Origin: Prevotella sp.
GTDB taxonomy: Bacteria > Bacteroidota > Bacteroidia > Bacteroidales > Bacteroidaceae
DNA length: 64,000 bases
Assembly: GCA_017412705.1 (NCBI GenBank)
Contig: JAFPWS010000045.1
Coordinates: 1 to 64,000, forward strand
Direction: 5' to 3'
The translations under genes were made by a program, and so were the position numbers. Shown in pieces: positions 52,209 to 61,033 of this stretch (its first letter is position 1; every line of letters begins with the position of its first letter). The notes beneath the pieces were generated by a model, which was not told the DNA's origin, ran no database searches, and worked only from the letters and a program-made list of their open reading frames with translations.

Positions 52209-53147
52209 ATGATTAATAGAGAATTGATTAGAACAAAGATAGTCCAGTTGACCTATGCGTACTATCAGAACGGAAGCAAAAACATAGACACGGCAGAAAA
52301 GGAACTCTTCTTCAGCCTGTCGAAAGCCTATGACCTATATAATTATATGTTGGCCCTGATTGTGGCTATCACTCACGAGTCGCGACGCCATCTGGAGGTG
52401 GCTGAGTCGAGGGCAAAGCGCGAGGGCACTCCCATGCCGTCGCGTAAGTTTGCCGACAACCGCTTTGCCTTGCAGTTGGAGGGGAACAAGATGTTATTAG
52501 AGTTTACGGAAACACAGAAAAAGACGTGGAACGACGAACCTGAGTTTCTGAAGAAGATTTACACGCAGATTACCGAGAGTGAGGTTTACCAAGAGTATAT
52601 GGAGTCGGAGGAGGACAACTATCAAGCTGACCGCGAATTGTGGCGCAAGCTGTATCGCACGCTGATAGAGAACAACGACGACTTGGACTCATTGCTGGAG
52701 GAACAGAGTCTGTACTGGAACGACGACAAGGCTGTGGTTGACTCATTCGTACTGAAGACCATCAAGCGCTTCGATGAGAAGAAAAGTTCAACTCAGGAGT
52801 TGCTGCCTGAGTACGACTCGGAGGAAGACAAGGACTACGCCCGCAAGTTGTTCCGTGCCACCATCATGAATGCTGACGAGTATCAGCACTACATGAGCGA
52901 GGCTTCGCGCAACTGGGATTTTTCACGTCTGGCATACATGGACATCGTCATTATGCAGATTGCCATAGCGGAGATGATAACATTCCCAAGCATCCCCATC
53001 AACGTGACCATCAACGAGTATGTGGAAATCAGCAAGTTGTACTCTACACCGCGCAGCGGAAGCTACATCAACGGAATGCTGGATGCCATAGCTCACCACC
53101 TGGTGGAGTCAGGACGCCTGTTGAAGCAAGTACGGGAGAACTCGTAA
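52209..53147 (+). CDS. nusB: transcription antitermination factor NusB, long form
   Basis: 312 residues, more than twice the E. coli length, as usual in Bacteroidetes. The NusB fold with LAYMDIVIMQIAIAEMITFPSIPINVTINEYVEISKLY and the final SYINGMLDAI is in the C-terminal 110 residues; the N-terminal 200 residues are a charged helical extension. NusB with NusE (S10) binds boxA RNA and prevents early termination in rRNA operons. First gene of nusB-yajC-ybbR-coaE. Confidence 0.95.
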   Translation: MINRELIRTKIVQLTYAYYQNGSKNIDTAEKELFFSLSKAYDLYNYMLALIVAITHESRRHLEVAESRAKREGTPMPSRKFADNRFALQLEGNKMLLEFTETQKKTWNDEPEFLKKIYTQITESEVYQEYMESEEDNYQADRELWRKLYRTLIENNDDLDSLLEEQSLYWNDDKAVVDSFVLKTIKRFDEKKSSTQELLPEYDSEEDKDYARKLFRATIMNADEYQHYMSEASRNWDFSRLAYMDIVIMQIAIAEMITFPSIPINVTINEYVEISKLYSTPRSGSYINGMLDAIAHHLVESGRLLKQVRENS

Positions 53148-53181
53148 ATATTAAGCATTCAAAAATTAAGCATTAAAGAAT

Positions 53182-53502
53182 ATGACACAGATTTTTTTAG
53201 CAGCCCAAGCCGCACAAGGCGGTGGTGGCATGAGTTTCATCATTATGATGGTGGCCATCTTCGCCATTATGTATTTCTTTATGATTCGTCCGCAGCAGAA
53301 GCGCCAGAAGGAGATTCAGAACTTCCAGAACTCGCTGACGGAAGGTGCAGAGGTAGTCACCGGTGGCGGCATCTACGGCACGGTGAAGAAGATTGACCTG
53401 GCTACGGGCATCATCGAGGTGAAGATTGCCGACGGCGTCGTCATCAAGGTAGACAAGAGCTACGTCTTCAAGGACATGTCGAGCACACCTGCACAGAAGT
53501 AA
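53182..53502 (+). CDS. yajC: preprotein translocase subunit YajC
   Basis: 106-residue single-span membrane protein that associates with SecDF. The hydrophobic segment (about 18-38) ends in the family signature FFMIRPQQKRQKE, followed by the soluble GAEVVTGGGIYGTV domain. It follows nusB by 34 bases. Confidence 0.96.
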   Translation: MTQIFLAAQAAQGGGGMSFIIMMVAIFAIMYFFMIRPQQKRQKEIQNFQNSLTEGAEVVTGGGIYGTVKKIDLATGIIEVKIADGVVIKVDKSYVFKDMSSTPAQK

Positions 53503-53538
53503 TCTTCTGAGAAATAGCACTTTGCAACAGACACGCAC

Positions 53539-54513
53539 ATGAGCAGCATCATCAGGGCCATCAAGAGCTTCTTGTTCAGCAACATGAACAAGCAGTTCTT
53601 TATCTTCCTGTTCTTTGTGCTGCTCTCAGCTGTCTTCTGGCTGATACTGACACTGAATGAGACGTACGAGAGAGAGGTTAAGGTGCCTGTGCGCATTGTC
53701 AACATCCCGAAGAACGTCGTCCTGACTTCAGCGGCGGTAGACACTGTTCGCGCCACAGTACGCGACAAGGGCTGGGTGCTGATGTCGTACCTTTATGGCG
53801 ACAAGCGTCCTGCCCTAACCATCAACTACAAAAATTATGACCGTGGTAATGGTGGTGGCTTTGTAGGCCAGTCAGACCTAAAGCGCTTTGTTGAGCAGAG
53901 GATGGAGTCGTCGACGAAGGTGACATCCATCAAACCCGAGAGGTTGGAGTTCTTCTACAACAACGGCGAGTACAGGCGTGTGCCTGTGCGCTGGACAGGA
54001 CGCGTAATGCCCGAACAACTGTACTTCATCTCGAAAACGGTGTACTCTGACGACAGTGTCGATGTCTATGCCTCGCACGAGAAGCTGGACAGCATCCGCT
54101 TCGTGGAGACGGAGCCCCTGAACTGCGTGGGGTTCCGCGACACGCTGGAGATAAGCTGCAAACTGATGTCTGCCTCTGATGTCAAGGTGGTGCCTAATCA
54201 CATTAAGATTATCTTCTATACCGATGTGCTGACGGAGGAGAGCATCAACGTAACCGTCAAGTGCCTCAACCTGCCCCCAGGCAAGCTGCTGCGTACCTTC
54301 CCAACAAAGGTACGGGTAAACTTCGTGGCTGGCGTAGAACAGTTCAAGAACCTGCACGAGGAGGATTTCAGCGTCGCGGCCGACTATCTGGAGATTGAGC
54401 AGAAGCCGTCGGAGCGTTGTAACATCTACCTGCGCAATGTTCCACAGGGTGTCAGTCGTGCCACACTCAGCACCAAGCAGATAGACTACCTGATTGAGGA
54501 TATAGAGGAATGA
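53539..54513 (+). CDS. YbbR-like domain protein
   Basis: 324 residues. One N-terminal membrane segment (about 17-37, FIFLFFVLLSAVFWLIL) anchors a mainly beta extracytoplasmic part with YbbR-like repeats (VKVPVRIVNIPKN; VRINF-type strands near 265). In Firmicutes a YbbR protein (CdaR) controls the diadenylate cyclase CdaA; no cyclase gene is next to this one, so a role in c-di-AMP control is only a possibility. It overlaps coaE by four bases. Confidence 0.85.
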   Translation: MSSIIRAIKSFLFSNMNKQFFIFLFFVLLSAVFWLILTLNETYEREVKVPVRIVNIPKNVVLTSAAVDTVRATVRDKGWVLMSYLYGDKRPALTINYKNYDRGNGGGFVGQSDLKRFVEQRMESSTKVTSIKPERLEFFYNNGEYRRVPVRWTGRVMPEQLYFISKTVYSDDSVDVYASHEKLDSIRFVETEPLNCVGFRDTLEISCKLMSASDVKVVPNHIKIIFYTDVLTEESINVTVKCLNLPPGKLLRTFPTKVRVNFVAGVEQFKNLHEEDFSVAADYLEIEQKPSERCNIYLRNVPQGVSRATLSTKQIDYLIEDIEE

Positions 54514-55052
54514 AAATAGGTATTGCAGGAGGCATCGGCTCAGGCAAGAGCTATGTATGCCAGCGTCTGGCCTGTCGAGGCATAGAGGTCTACGACTGCG
54601 ACGCTGCTGCCAAGCGTCTTATCCGCACATCCCCTACCCTACAACAACAACTCATCAATCTCATAGGCTCGCTGGACAAGGCGACAATGAGCCGTTTCCT
54701 GCTGGCCAGTGAGGAGAATGCCCATGCCATAGACCGCATCGTGCACCCAGCCGTCTTTGACGACTTCCGGCATAGTGGCATGAAGTGGATGGAGAGTGCC
54801 ATCATGTACGAGTCTGGAGCTTATAAGCTGATGGACAAGGTAGTAGTGGTGACAGCTCCTGAGGAGATACGCATCGAGCGTATCATGAAGCGCGATGGCA
54901 TCACTCGCGAGAAGGCTTGTCAATGGCTACGACGCCAGTGGTCTCAGGAGAAGGTACGCAAGCTGGCAGACTATGAGATAGTCAACGACGGTACCGCAGA
55001 CATTGATGCCCAGATAGAACGCCTACTGCTCCTGCTGCATCAGAACGTATAG
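54510..55052 (+). CDS. coaE: dephospho-CoA kinase
   Basis: Last step of coenzyme A synthesis, phosphorylating the 3'-OH of dephospho-CoA. 180 residues with the P-loop GGIGSGKS (7-14), DCDAAAKRL, the IVHPAVFDDFR stretch and ESGAYKLMDKVVVVTAPEEIRIERIMKRDG. Slightly shorter than the E. coli protein. It starts inside the ybbR stop (ATGA) and its last 13 bases overlap the convergent FimB-like gene. Confidence 0.96.
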   Translation: MKIGIAGGIGSGKSYVCQRLACRGIEVYDCDAAAKRLIRTSPTLQQQLINLIGSLDKATMSRFLLASEENAHAIDRIVHPAVFDDFRHSGMKWMESAIMYESGAYKLMDKVVVVTAPEEIRIERIMKRDGITREKACQWLRRQWSQEKVRKLADYEIVNDGTADIDAQIERLLLLLHQNV

Positions 55053-55906
55053 TTTTCAGTACCATTCCATTCATCATCGCCCGTCAGGTTAAAGGTATTT
55101 CCCGAGACGGAACTGGCATTCATCAAGTCCCCCGTATACTGAGTAATCCTGTTAAGTGTGACGGGAACATTCTCTAACGTCAGCTCCTTGATGGCGTCTT
55201 TCTTGCTATCAAGCAGTCTTATCGTAATATTCAGCACATCTTCCTCTTCATGAGGGAAGGTATATATCTCAAAGATGTCCTGTCCCTCGGCAATTTCCAT
55301 CTCAGCAGTCTGTGTCGATTTAACGCAGCCAAAACCTAAAACGGGGCTATAGGTTGACGACCCACCCGTATACCTGAACCAAATATATTTTGCCGTCTCA
55401 GGCAAGGGAACAGTCTGTATAAGACGAAACATTGCCACATTACGCTTCATATCCAAATTGAAGGTGGACTGTGTGGAAGATACGTTCAGCGTTCCATAAT
55501 AATAAAAAGTATCACTGATCTTATTACTTGGGAAAGTGACCTTCTCAGGAGAGGTTATAGTAGCAGTTCCATCGCTGTTGTGTGCTATGGCAACCACCTC
55601 GTAAGATCCTTCTGCCAATGCTGTCGCCACCGTCCCAAAATGGTCATCATCAGCTTTCTGCCATATCGCCTTTGCCTTTGTGTCACCCTGGAAGAAGGCC
55701 ACGCTGATACGAGAAGCCATCTGACTGATGGGTTTGGAACTACGCGTGTCGAAGGGCAGGTCTTCATAGAGCGACATCTTCAATACGACATTGGCATCGG
55801 AGGGTATTGACGCGTCATCATCGCCACCCTGCAGTGTCTTCTCGCAGCTGCTCAACAGCACTGCGCACAAAGCCACATAAAGGAATCTTAAGGTCTTTCG
55901 TTTCAT
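55040..55906 (-). CDS. FimB/Mfa2-like fimbrial anchor lipoprotein
   Basis: 288 residues. Lipoprotein signal with Cys21 (AVLLSSCEK). The rest resembles the Mfa2/FimB family of Bacteroidales fimbrial anchors: an early DANVVLKMSLYEDLPFDTRS strand, AEGSYEVVAIAHNS, and two beta domains. No fimbrial shaft gene is near, so it is an orphan of uncertain role; other secreted beta-sandwich lipoproteins are possible. It runs opposite to its neighbours and overlaps coaE by 13 bases. Confidence 0.7.
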   Translation of the reverse strand: MKRKTLRFLYVALCAVLLSSCEKTLQGGDDDASIPSDANVVLKMSLYEDLPFDTRSSKPISQMASRISVAFFQGDTKAKAIWQKADDDHFGTVATALAEGSYEVVAIAHNSDGTATITSPEKVTFPSNKISDTFYYYGTLNVSSTQSTFNLDMKRNVAMFRLIQTVPLPETAKYIWFRYTGGSSTYSPVLGFGCVKSTQTAEMEIAEGQDIFEIYTFPHEEEDVLNITIRLLDSKKDAIKELTLENVPVTLNRITQYTGDLMNASSVSGNTFNLTGDDEWNGTENYTF

Positions 55907-55926
55907 AGTTTTAGTCTTTAGTTATG

Positions 55927-55934
55927 CAAAGATA
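55927..55934 (-). promoter_or_regulatory. -7 promoter element for the FimB-like gene
   Basis: Minus strand TATCTTTG, 20 bases before the ATG at 55906. The closest TTTG lies 23 bases upstream, slightly too far. Confidence 0.55.
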
Positions 55935-55978
55935 CTAAATAAATCTGAATAAGAACACAAAAATTACAAACTTTTTTG

Positions 55979-55986
55979 TACCTTTG
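55979..55986 (+). promoter_or_regulatory. -7 promoter element for the DUF5606 gene
   Basis: TACCTTTG, 34 bases before the ATG at 56021. It excludes the in-frame start at 55976. Confidence 0.6.
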
Positions 55987-56020
55987 CGCCACAAAACTCA
56001 TCAAACAAAGAAAAAGTAAT

Positions 56021-56467
56021 ATGAAACAGACCATTTTGGCCATCTCTGGCAAGCCCGGACTTTACAAGCTCGTATCACGCGCCAAGAACAGCCTTATCGT
56101 AGAGGCATTGGACGACACCCATAAGCGCATACCCGCCTTTGGGACCGACCGCATCACATCGCTGGCAGACATTGCCATGTTTACTGAGACAGACGACGTA
56201 CCCCTGATGAAGGTGCTGGCCTCGATGCGCGACCTGGAGAAGGGCAAGGCTTCCAGCGTAGACTTCCGCAAGGCCTCACCCAAGGAGTTGCACGATTACT
56301 TCACGAAGGTACTTCCCGACTGGGATCAGGAGCGCGTCCAGAACAGCCATATTAAAAAGCTGATTCAGTGGTATGACATTCTTGTAAAGGCAGGCATCAC
56401 CGACTTCGAGGAGGAGCTGGCTCCTACTGAGGGCGACAACATTGACGACCGTCAGGAAAAGGAATAA
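56021..56467 (+). CDS. DUF5606 protein
   Basis: 148-residue soluble protein of a Bacteroidetes-specific family of unknown function. The N-terminal MKQTILAISGKPGLYKLVSRAKNSLIVEAL is characteristic: an SH3-like small beta domain (about 1-65). A helical part (DLEKGKASSVDFRKAS ... LIQWYDILVKAGITDF) follows, and the end is acidic. The start at 56021 fits both the family and the promoter. It often lies near coaE in Bacteroidales; here the FimB-like gene stands between. Convergent with the Fur gene, four bases apart. Confidence 0.88.
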   Translation: MKQTILAISGKPGLYKLVSRAKNSLIVEALDDTHKRIPAFGTDRITSLADIAMFTETDDVPLMKVLASMRDLEKGKASSVDFRKASPKELHDYFTKVLPDWDQERVQNSHIKKLIQWYDILVKAGITDFEEELAPTEGDNIDDRQEKE

Positions 56468-56471
56468 GCAT

Positions 56472-56885
56472 CTACCTGCAATGAGGGCAGATGCCCTTAA
56501 CCATGAAATTCACCGATGTCATTTCAAAGCCTTCGGGCAGTTGCACTTCGGGCACTGCGATGTCTTCCATGCAGAAGGTACGTCGGCAGTGCTCGCAGAA
56601 GAAGTGTACGTGCAGGTCATCGTCCTTGTGACTATGGTGACTGCGGCATAGCTCGTAGCGCACCCCGTCGCCACCATCCTCAATGACGTGTACCAGATGG
56701 TGTTCACGAAAGAGCGTCAGAGCCCGGAAGACACCCGACTTGTCGATGGTCAGAATCTGATACTCCAACTCCGTCAGCGACATGGGACGCTCAGCAGCAG
56801 CCAGCGCCTTCACCACGACAATGCGGTTGGCTGTAGGCTTCACACCATGGTGCTCCAACAGTTCTACACACGCTTTCTCATCCAT
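56472..56885 (-). CDS. Fur-family metal-responsive regulator
   Basis: 137-residue DNA-binding repressor of the Fur/Zur/PerR type. The winged helix is at about 1-75 (MSLTELEYQILTIDKSGVFRALTLFREHHLVHVI). A histidine-rich stretch (HHSHKDDDLHVHF, 83-96) forms the regulatory metal site, and two CxxC pairs (Cys97/Cys100 and Cys133/Cys136) form the structural zinc site. Iron, zinc or peroxide sensing cannot be separated on sequence alone. It begins 19 bases after the outer-membrane barrel gene and is probably cotranscribed with it. Confidence 0.9.
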   Translation of the reverse strand: MDEKACVELLEHHGVKPTANRIVVVKALAAAERPMSLTELEYQILTIDKSGVFRALTLFREHHLVHVIEDGGDGVRYELCRSHHSHKDDDLHVHFFCEHCRRTFCMEDIAVPEVQLPEGFEMTSVNFMVKGICPHCR

Positions 56886-56904
56886 AGCTTTTCCCTTTCA
56901 TATT

Positions 56905-59844
56905 TTAGAAACGTCCTGGGCGTCCAAAACCACCGCCACCACCTCCTGGGCGACCTCCGCCAAAGCCTCCGCGACGTCCTTCACGTCCTCCAGGACCACC
57001 AGGACCACGCATGTTCGACAAGCCTCCGAAGATGTTCAGCTTGTATATGACGTGTAGCATGGCATAGCTGGTAATGGCGTTGTACTCCGTATCGCTGCGC
57101 TGCATGGCCGTGATGGCACGGCTGTAGGTAGACTGCTGATGCAGCAGGTCGTAGAACTGTAGCGAGAGTGTCAGCGCATTGCCACGCAGGAACGACTGCG
57201 AGAGCTGAGCATTCCAGATAAGCTCATTGGTATTCATCGCCTCGTCGTTATAGCCGCGGCGCGAATTCATGTTCATACCCGTAGACAGCTGCGTACCCCA
57301 GGGTGCCGTTAGCATCAGGCTGGCACCATACGAGAAGGTCCAGGTGTCCAGATTGTTGTTCTCCTGCAACACACTGCGGGCATGCATATACTCCAGCGAC
57401 CCATTCAGCTCAAACTCCAGCCAGTCGTTACGATAGCTGCCTGCCAGACGCTCACCTATCGTTGTGGTGCGAGTGGTAGACTCCTGCGAGTTGGAGGTAC
57501 GGTCTACGCTGACATATCCCACGGCATTGGCATAGCGCAGGGTGGTAAAGGTGTTCACGTTGAAGTAGCCTGTTGAGTCGATGGCAGTATTGAACATAAA
57601 CATACCAAAGGCGTTCCAGTTGCCATTGATGTTCTCGGGGCGTGTGGTGCGTCCACCCGTCTTCTCGTCGTAGGTCACCATGTTGGAGATGCTGTTTCGC
57701 GTAGTCGAGAAATTCACGTGTGCCATGATACTCCGCTGATGACGCTGGATATAGTTGTTGTAGAACAGTCGGAAGTTCTGCGTGAACGAGGGCTTCAGTC
57801 CGGGATTACCCTTGCGGACATTCAGCGGGTTCGAGTCGTCAGTGATGTCAAGCAGATCGCTCATCGACGGTTGGCTGCTGGTACCACGGTAAGTGAAGCG
57901 CAGCTGGCTCACCTGCGATATCTTCCAACGGAAGTCAGCTGTGGGCGAGAAGTTCGTAACCGTTCTGGTGGTGTCGGCATGCACACCCTGATAGTCCTGC
58001 AGGAAGTGCGACTTCTGGGGCATCACCTGGAAGCCCACATTGAGGTTATAGTCCTTACGTGTCACACGCAGGGCAACCTCTGCGGTGTGGATATAGTTCT
58101 TGTATTCCGAGAAACGGCTCAGGTTGCTGTCCAGGTAGTTGTCCAGCGGCTTGCCACCCAGCAGGGCCAGGTAGTTGTCCCAGCCACGATACTCAGGAAT
58201 GACGCTGAAGAAAGGCAGTCCCAACTTGCTGAAGTCGTAGGTACCACGATCGCTCTTGGAGTACTTATACTGATAGCGATACGAGAACTGCAGGTAGACG
58301 CGGTTGAAGATGGGTTCGCTATAGGTGGCGCGGATGTTGTAGTCCCAGTTCTTGGTAGGCGTCACGGCATAACGGTTAGCCTGATAGACGGAGTCGTGTT
58401 CAAACTGGTAGTAGTTTACCGAGTCGTTGGAGAACGACTTGCTGATGCCCTCGCTGTAGTTACCTCCCACCCGCAGGGTGATGTTACGCCCGTTATTGCT
58501 CAGCTTGCGGTTCAGCTGTCCCCAGCCGCCTACCGACTTAGAGTCGCTGTAGCTGATGGAGTTGCTCAGGTTGCTATTTTTCACCACCCCCTCGTTCACC
58601 AGCTCGTCAAGCTGCTTCAGCGGGTCGGTGATGTGACTGATGGCATAGGGGTCAGAGCTGAAGGTGGCACTGCTGCCTCCGTTATTACCGTCACTCGAGT
58701 TATACTGGAACTGGGGACGAAACATAATGTTGGTCATCGAGTCGGGTGTCCACTCCAGACGCATTCTGGCATCCCAGCTGTTCCCGCGCGTCAAGTTGCT
58801 TGTCTGGCTGTTGCCGAAGGTCGACGACGTGCTGGACATGAAGTCCTCCGTAGAACGCCGCACCAATGCATCGCCGTCGCTATGGTTCCAGCGGATGCTA
58901 CCGTCCAGCTTCAGCTTGTCCTTCTTCTCGTAGTTCAGGTTGACACCCGTCATCTTCGTTGCTGTCAGCCCCTGGCGTCCACCGCCGAAGCGGCCTCCGC
59001 CCCCCATGCCGAAGCCCATGTCGTTGACGTTGTTGGCACTCGACATGAGGAACACCTTCATGTTGTCCTTCATCCAGCCTCCAAAGATACGGCTGCTGTA
59101 ACGGTTCTGCGTACCTGCTGCCAGGTCGGCATTCAGCATCACACCCTTGTTCATGCCCTGCTTGATGCCAAAGTCGAGCACCGTCTCCTCCTCACCGTCG
59201 TCGATACCGCTGACGCGAGCCAGGTCGCTCTTTTGGTCGTAGGCTTTCACGCGCTCTATAATAGAGGTAGGCAGGTTCTTCATGGCTGTCTTCGTATCGC
59301 CAGTCATGAACTCCTTGCCGTCCACCATGATCTTCTTGACCTCCTTGCCGTTGATGGTAATCTTGCCGTCGTCGTCCACCTGAGCACCAGGCAGGCGCTT
59401 CACCAGCTCCTCGACTACCGAGCCCTCTGGGGTACGGTAGGCAGAGGCATTATAGACAAAGGTGTCGGCCTTCAGCGTCACCTTGGCAGCCTGCCCCGTC
59501 ACCGTGGCGCCTTTCAGCATGACGGCATCCGTCTTCAGGGCCACCTTGCCCAAGGCCACATCCTTGTCGCCGCTGACAGTGACACGCTTGGTATAGGGTT
59601 TGAATCCGACACACGTCACCTGCAGGATATACTTGCCTGCCGACGGAGCCTTTAGACTGAACTGGCCGTCGAGCTTCGTCAGCGCACCCTTCACCAGCGT
59701 GCTGTCGGTACGCAGCAGACGCACCGTCGTCTGGGGCAGGGCGTCGCCTGTCTCGTTTTCCACTACCGTTCCTGTTATGTTTCGTTGCGCCATGGCTACC
59801 ACAGCCATGAGGGGCATCAACACGAGGAGTAAAAGTCGTTTCAT
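56905..59844 (-). CDS. outer membrane beta-barrel protein with regulatory-like N-terminal domain
   Basis: 979 residues. Signal peptide (about 1-19), carboxypeptidase-regulatory-like domain (about 20-100, NITGTVVENETGDALPQTTVRLL), plug-like region (about 120-215, TFVYNASAYRTPEGSVVEELVKRLPG; VKKIMVDGKEF), then a beta-barrel of the TonB-receptor-like family without a partner SusD. A glycine-rich loop is near residue 295, and the last 30 residues are an arginine/glycine-rich low-complexity tail ending GRPGRF. Similar barrels occur next to metal or stress functions; with a Fur-type regulator 19 bases downstream, metal uptake is a fair guess only. Confidence 0.85.
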   Translation of the reverse strand: MKRLLLLVLMPLMAVVAMAQRNITGTVVENETGDALPQTTVRLLRTDSTLVKGALTKLDGQFSLKAPSAGKYILQVTCVGFKPYTKRVTVSGDKDVALGKVALKTDAVMLKGATVTGQAAKVTLKADTFVYNASAYRTPEGSVVEELVKRLPGAQVDDDGKITINGKEVKKIMVDGKEFMTGDTKTAMKNLPTSIIERVKAYDQKSDLARVSGIDDGEEETVLDFGIKQGMNKGVMLNADLAAGTQNRYSSRIFGGWMKDNMKVFLMSSANNVNDMGFGMGGGGRFGGGRQGLTATKMTGVNLNYEKKDKLKLDGSIRWNHSDGDALVRRSTEDFMSSTSSTFGNSQTSNLTRGNSWDARMRLEWTPDSMTNIMFRPQFQYNSSDGNNGGSSATFSSDPYAISHITDPLKQLDELVNEGVVKNSNLSNSISYSDSKSVGGWGQLNRKLSNNGRNITLRVGGNYSEGISKSFSNDSVNYYQFEHDSVYQANRYAVTPTKNWDYNIRATYSEPIFNRVYLQFSYRYQYKYSKSDRGTYDFSKLGLPFFSVIPEYRGWDNYLALLGGKPLDNYLDSNLSRFSEYKNYIHTAEVALRVTRKDYNLNVGFQVMPQKSHFLQDYQGVHADTTRTVTNFSPTADFRWKISQVSQLRFTYRGTSSQPSMSDLLDITDDSNPLNVRKGNPGLKPSFTQNFRLFYNNYIQRHQRSIMAHVNFSTTRNSISNMVTYDEKTGGRTTRPENINGNWNAFGMFMFNTAIDSTGYFNVNTFTTLRYANAVGYVSVDRTSNSQESTTRTTTIGERLAGSYRNDWLEFELNGSLEYMHARSVLQENNNLDTWTFSYGASLMLTAPWGTQLSTGMNMNSRRGYNDEAMNTNELIWNAQLSQSFLRGNALTLSLQFYDLLHQQSTYSRAITAMQRSDTEYNAITSYAMLHVIYKLNIFGGLSNMRGPGGPGGREGRRGGFGGGRPGGGGGGFGRPGRF

Positions 59845-59974
59845 AGCTTTGCTTATTCCCTTTTAACGCAAATATGACGCTTCCTATGGGTAAAAGTTTA
59901 ACTGTTCAGATGAAAAATTAACGTTAAATCTACAATTATCGCCCTTTTTCGATACGAGTTACACTTTTTTATAT

Positions 59975-59982
59975 TAATTTTG
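59975..59982 (+). promoter_or_regulatory. -7 promoter element for aroB
   Basis: TAATTTTG fits TAnnTTTG and lies seven bases before the ATG at 59990, giving a nearly leaderless mRNA. No clear -33 box. Confidence 0.5.
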
Positions 59983-59989
59983 CATCCTG

Positions 59990-61033
59990 ATGGAAGCACA
60001 GAAACTAATCATATCCGAAGATTTACGGCAGTCGCTCAGTCAGGCTATTGCCGATTGTCCCCACGACCGCTTGTTTGTACTCTGCGACGAGACCACCCGG
60101 CAGCTATGCCTGCCCGTGGTGGCCGACTTCGACAGCATGAAGTGCGCACAGCTCATCACCATTCCCGCTGGCGACCAGCACAAGACGCTGGAGTCGCTGT
60201 CGCATGTATGGAGCGCCCTCGGCCAGGGTGGCGCCACACGCCATTCACTCATGGTGAACCTGGGCGGTGGCATGGTAACCGACCTGGGCGGCTTTGCTGC
60301 CTCGACCTTCAAGCGAGGCTTGTCCTATATCAACATCCCCACCACCCTGCTGTCCATGGTTGATGCCAGTGTAGGCGGCAAGACGGGCATCAACTTTGGA
60401 GGACTGAAGAACGAGGTGGGCGTCTTCAACAATGCACGCTATGTCATCCTCGACACCACCTTCCTCCAGACCATGGACCACGAGAACATCCTTTCGGGCT
60501 ATGCCGAGATGCTGAAGCACGGTCTCATCAGCAATGAGGACATGTGGGCAGAGCTGCTGCGCTTCGACCTCGACGACCTGAAAGGCCTTGGACAACTGGT
60601 AGCCAAGAGCGTAGCCGTCAAGCAGCGTATCGTCCTGGAAGACCCTACGGAGCATGGCATACGCAAGGCCCTGAACCTGGGACATACGGCAGGGCACGCC
60701 TTCGAGTCGCTGGCCCTGGAGCGCAAGCCCGTCCTGCATGGCTATGCCGTGGCCTGGGGTTTGATAGTCGAGCTGTGGCTGGCCTGCGTCAAGACCGGAT
60801 TCCCACAGGAGCGCATGCGCCAGACAGTGTCTTTCATTCTGGAGAACTACGGACGCATGGCCATCACCTGCGACGACTACCCTCGCCTGCTGGAGCTGAT
60901 GCACCACGACAAGAAGAATACAGGAAGCGACATCAACTTCACGCTGCTGGGCGCCATTGGCGACATCCGCATCAACCAGACTGCTACGGAAGAGGAAATC
61001 AAAGAGGCTCTCGACTTCTACCGCGAGTCGTGA
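59990..61033 (+). CDS. aroB: 3-dehydroquinate synthase
   Basis: Second step of the shikimate pathway (DAHP to 3-dehydroquinate; NAD+ and Zn2+/Co2+ dependent). 347 residues with GGGMVTDLGGFAASTFKRG, NIPTTLLSMVDASVGGKTGINFGGLKNEVG, SGYAEMLKHGLI and NLGHTAGHAFES, the last holding a metal-binding His. Normal length. Its 3' end overlaps the convergent menE by 16 bases. Confidence 0.97.
   Translation: MEAQKLIISEDLRQSLSQAIADCPHDRLFVLCDETTRQLCLPVVADFDSMKCAQLITIPAGDQHKTLESLSHVWSALGQGGATRHSLMVNLGGGMVTDLGGFAASTFKRGLSYINIPTTLLSMVDASVGGKTGINFGGLKNEVGVFNNARYVILDTTFLQTMDHENILSGYAEMLKHGLISNEDMWAELLRFDLDDLKGLGQLVAKSVAVKQRIVLEDPTEHGIRKALNLGHTAGHAFESLALERKPVLHGYAVAWGLIVELWLACVKTGFPQERMRQTVSFILENYGRMAITCDDYPRLLELMHHDKKNTGSDINFTLLGAIGDIRINQTATEEEIKEALDFYRES

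Noticed and set aside
57718-59655. 645-codon open frame on the plus strand
   Set aside because: It is antisense to the outer-membrane barrel gene, with no domain, signal or promoter; it results from codon bias on the other strand.
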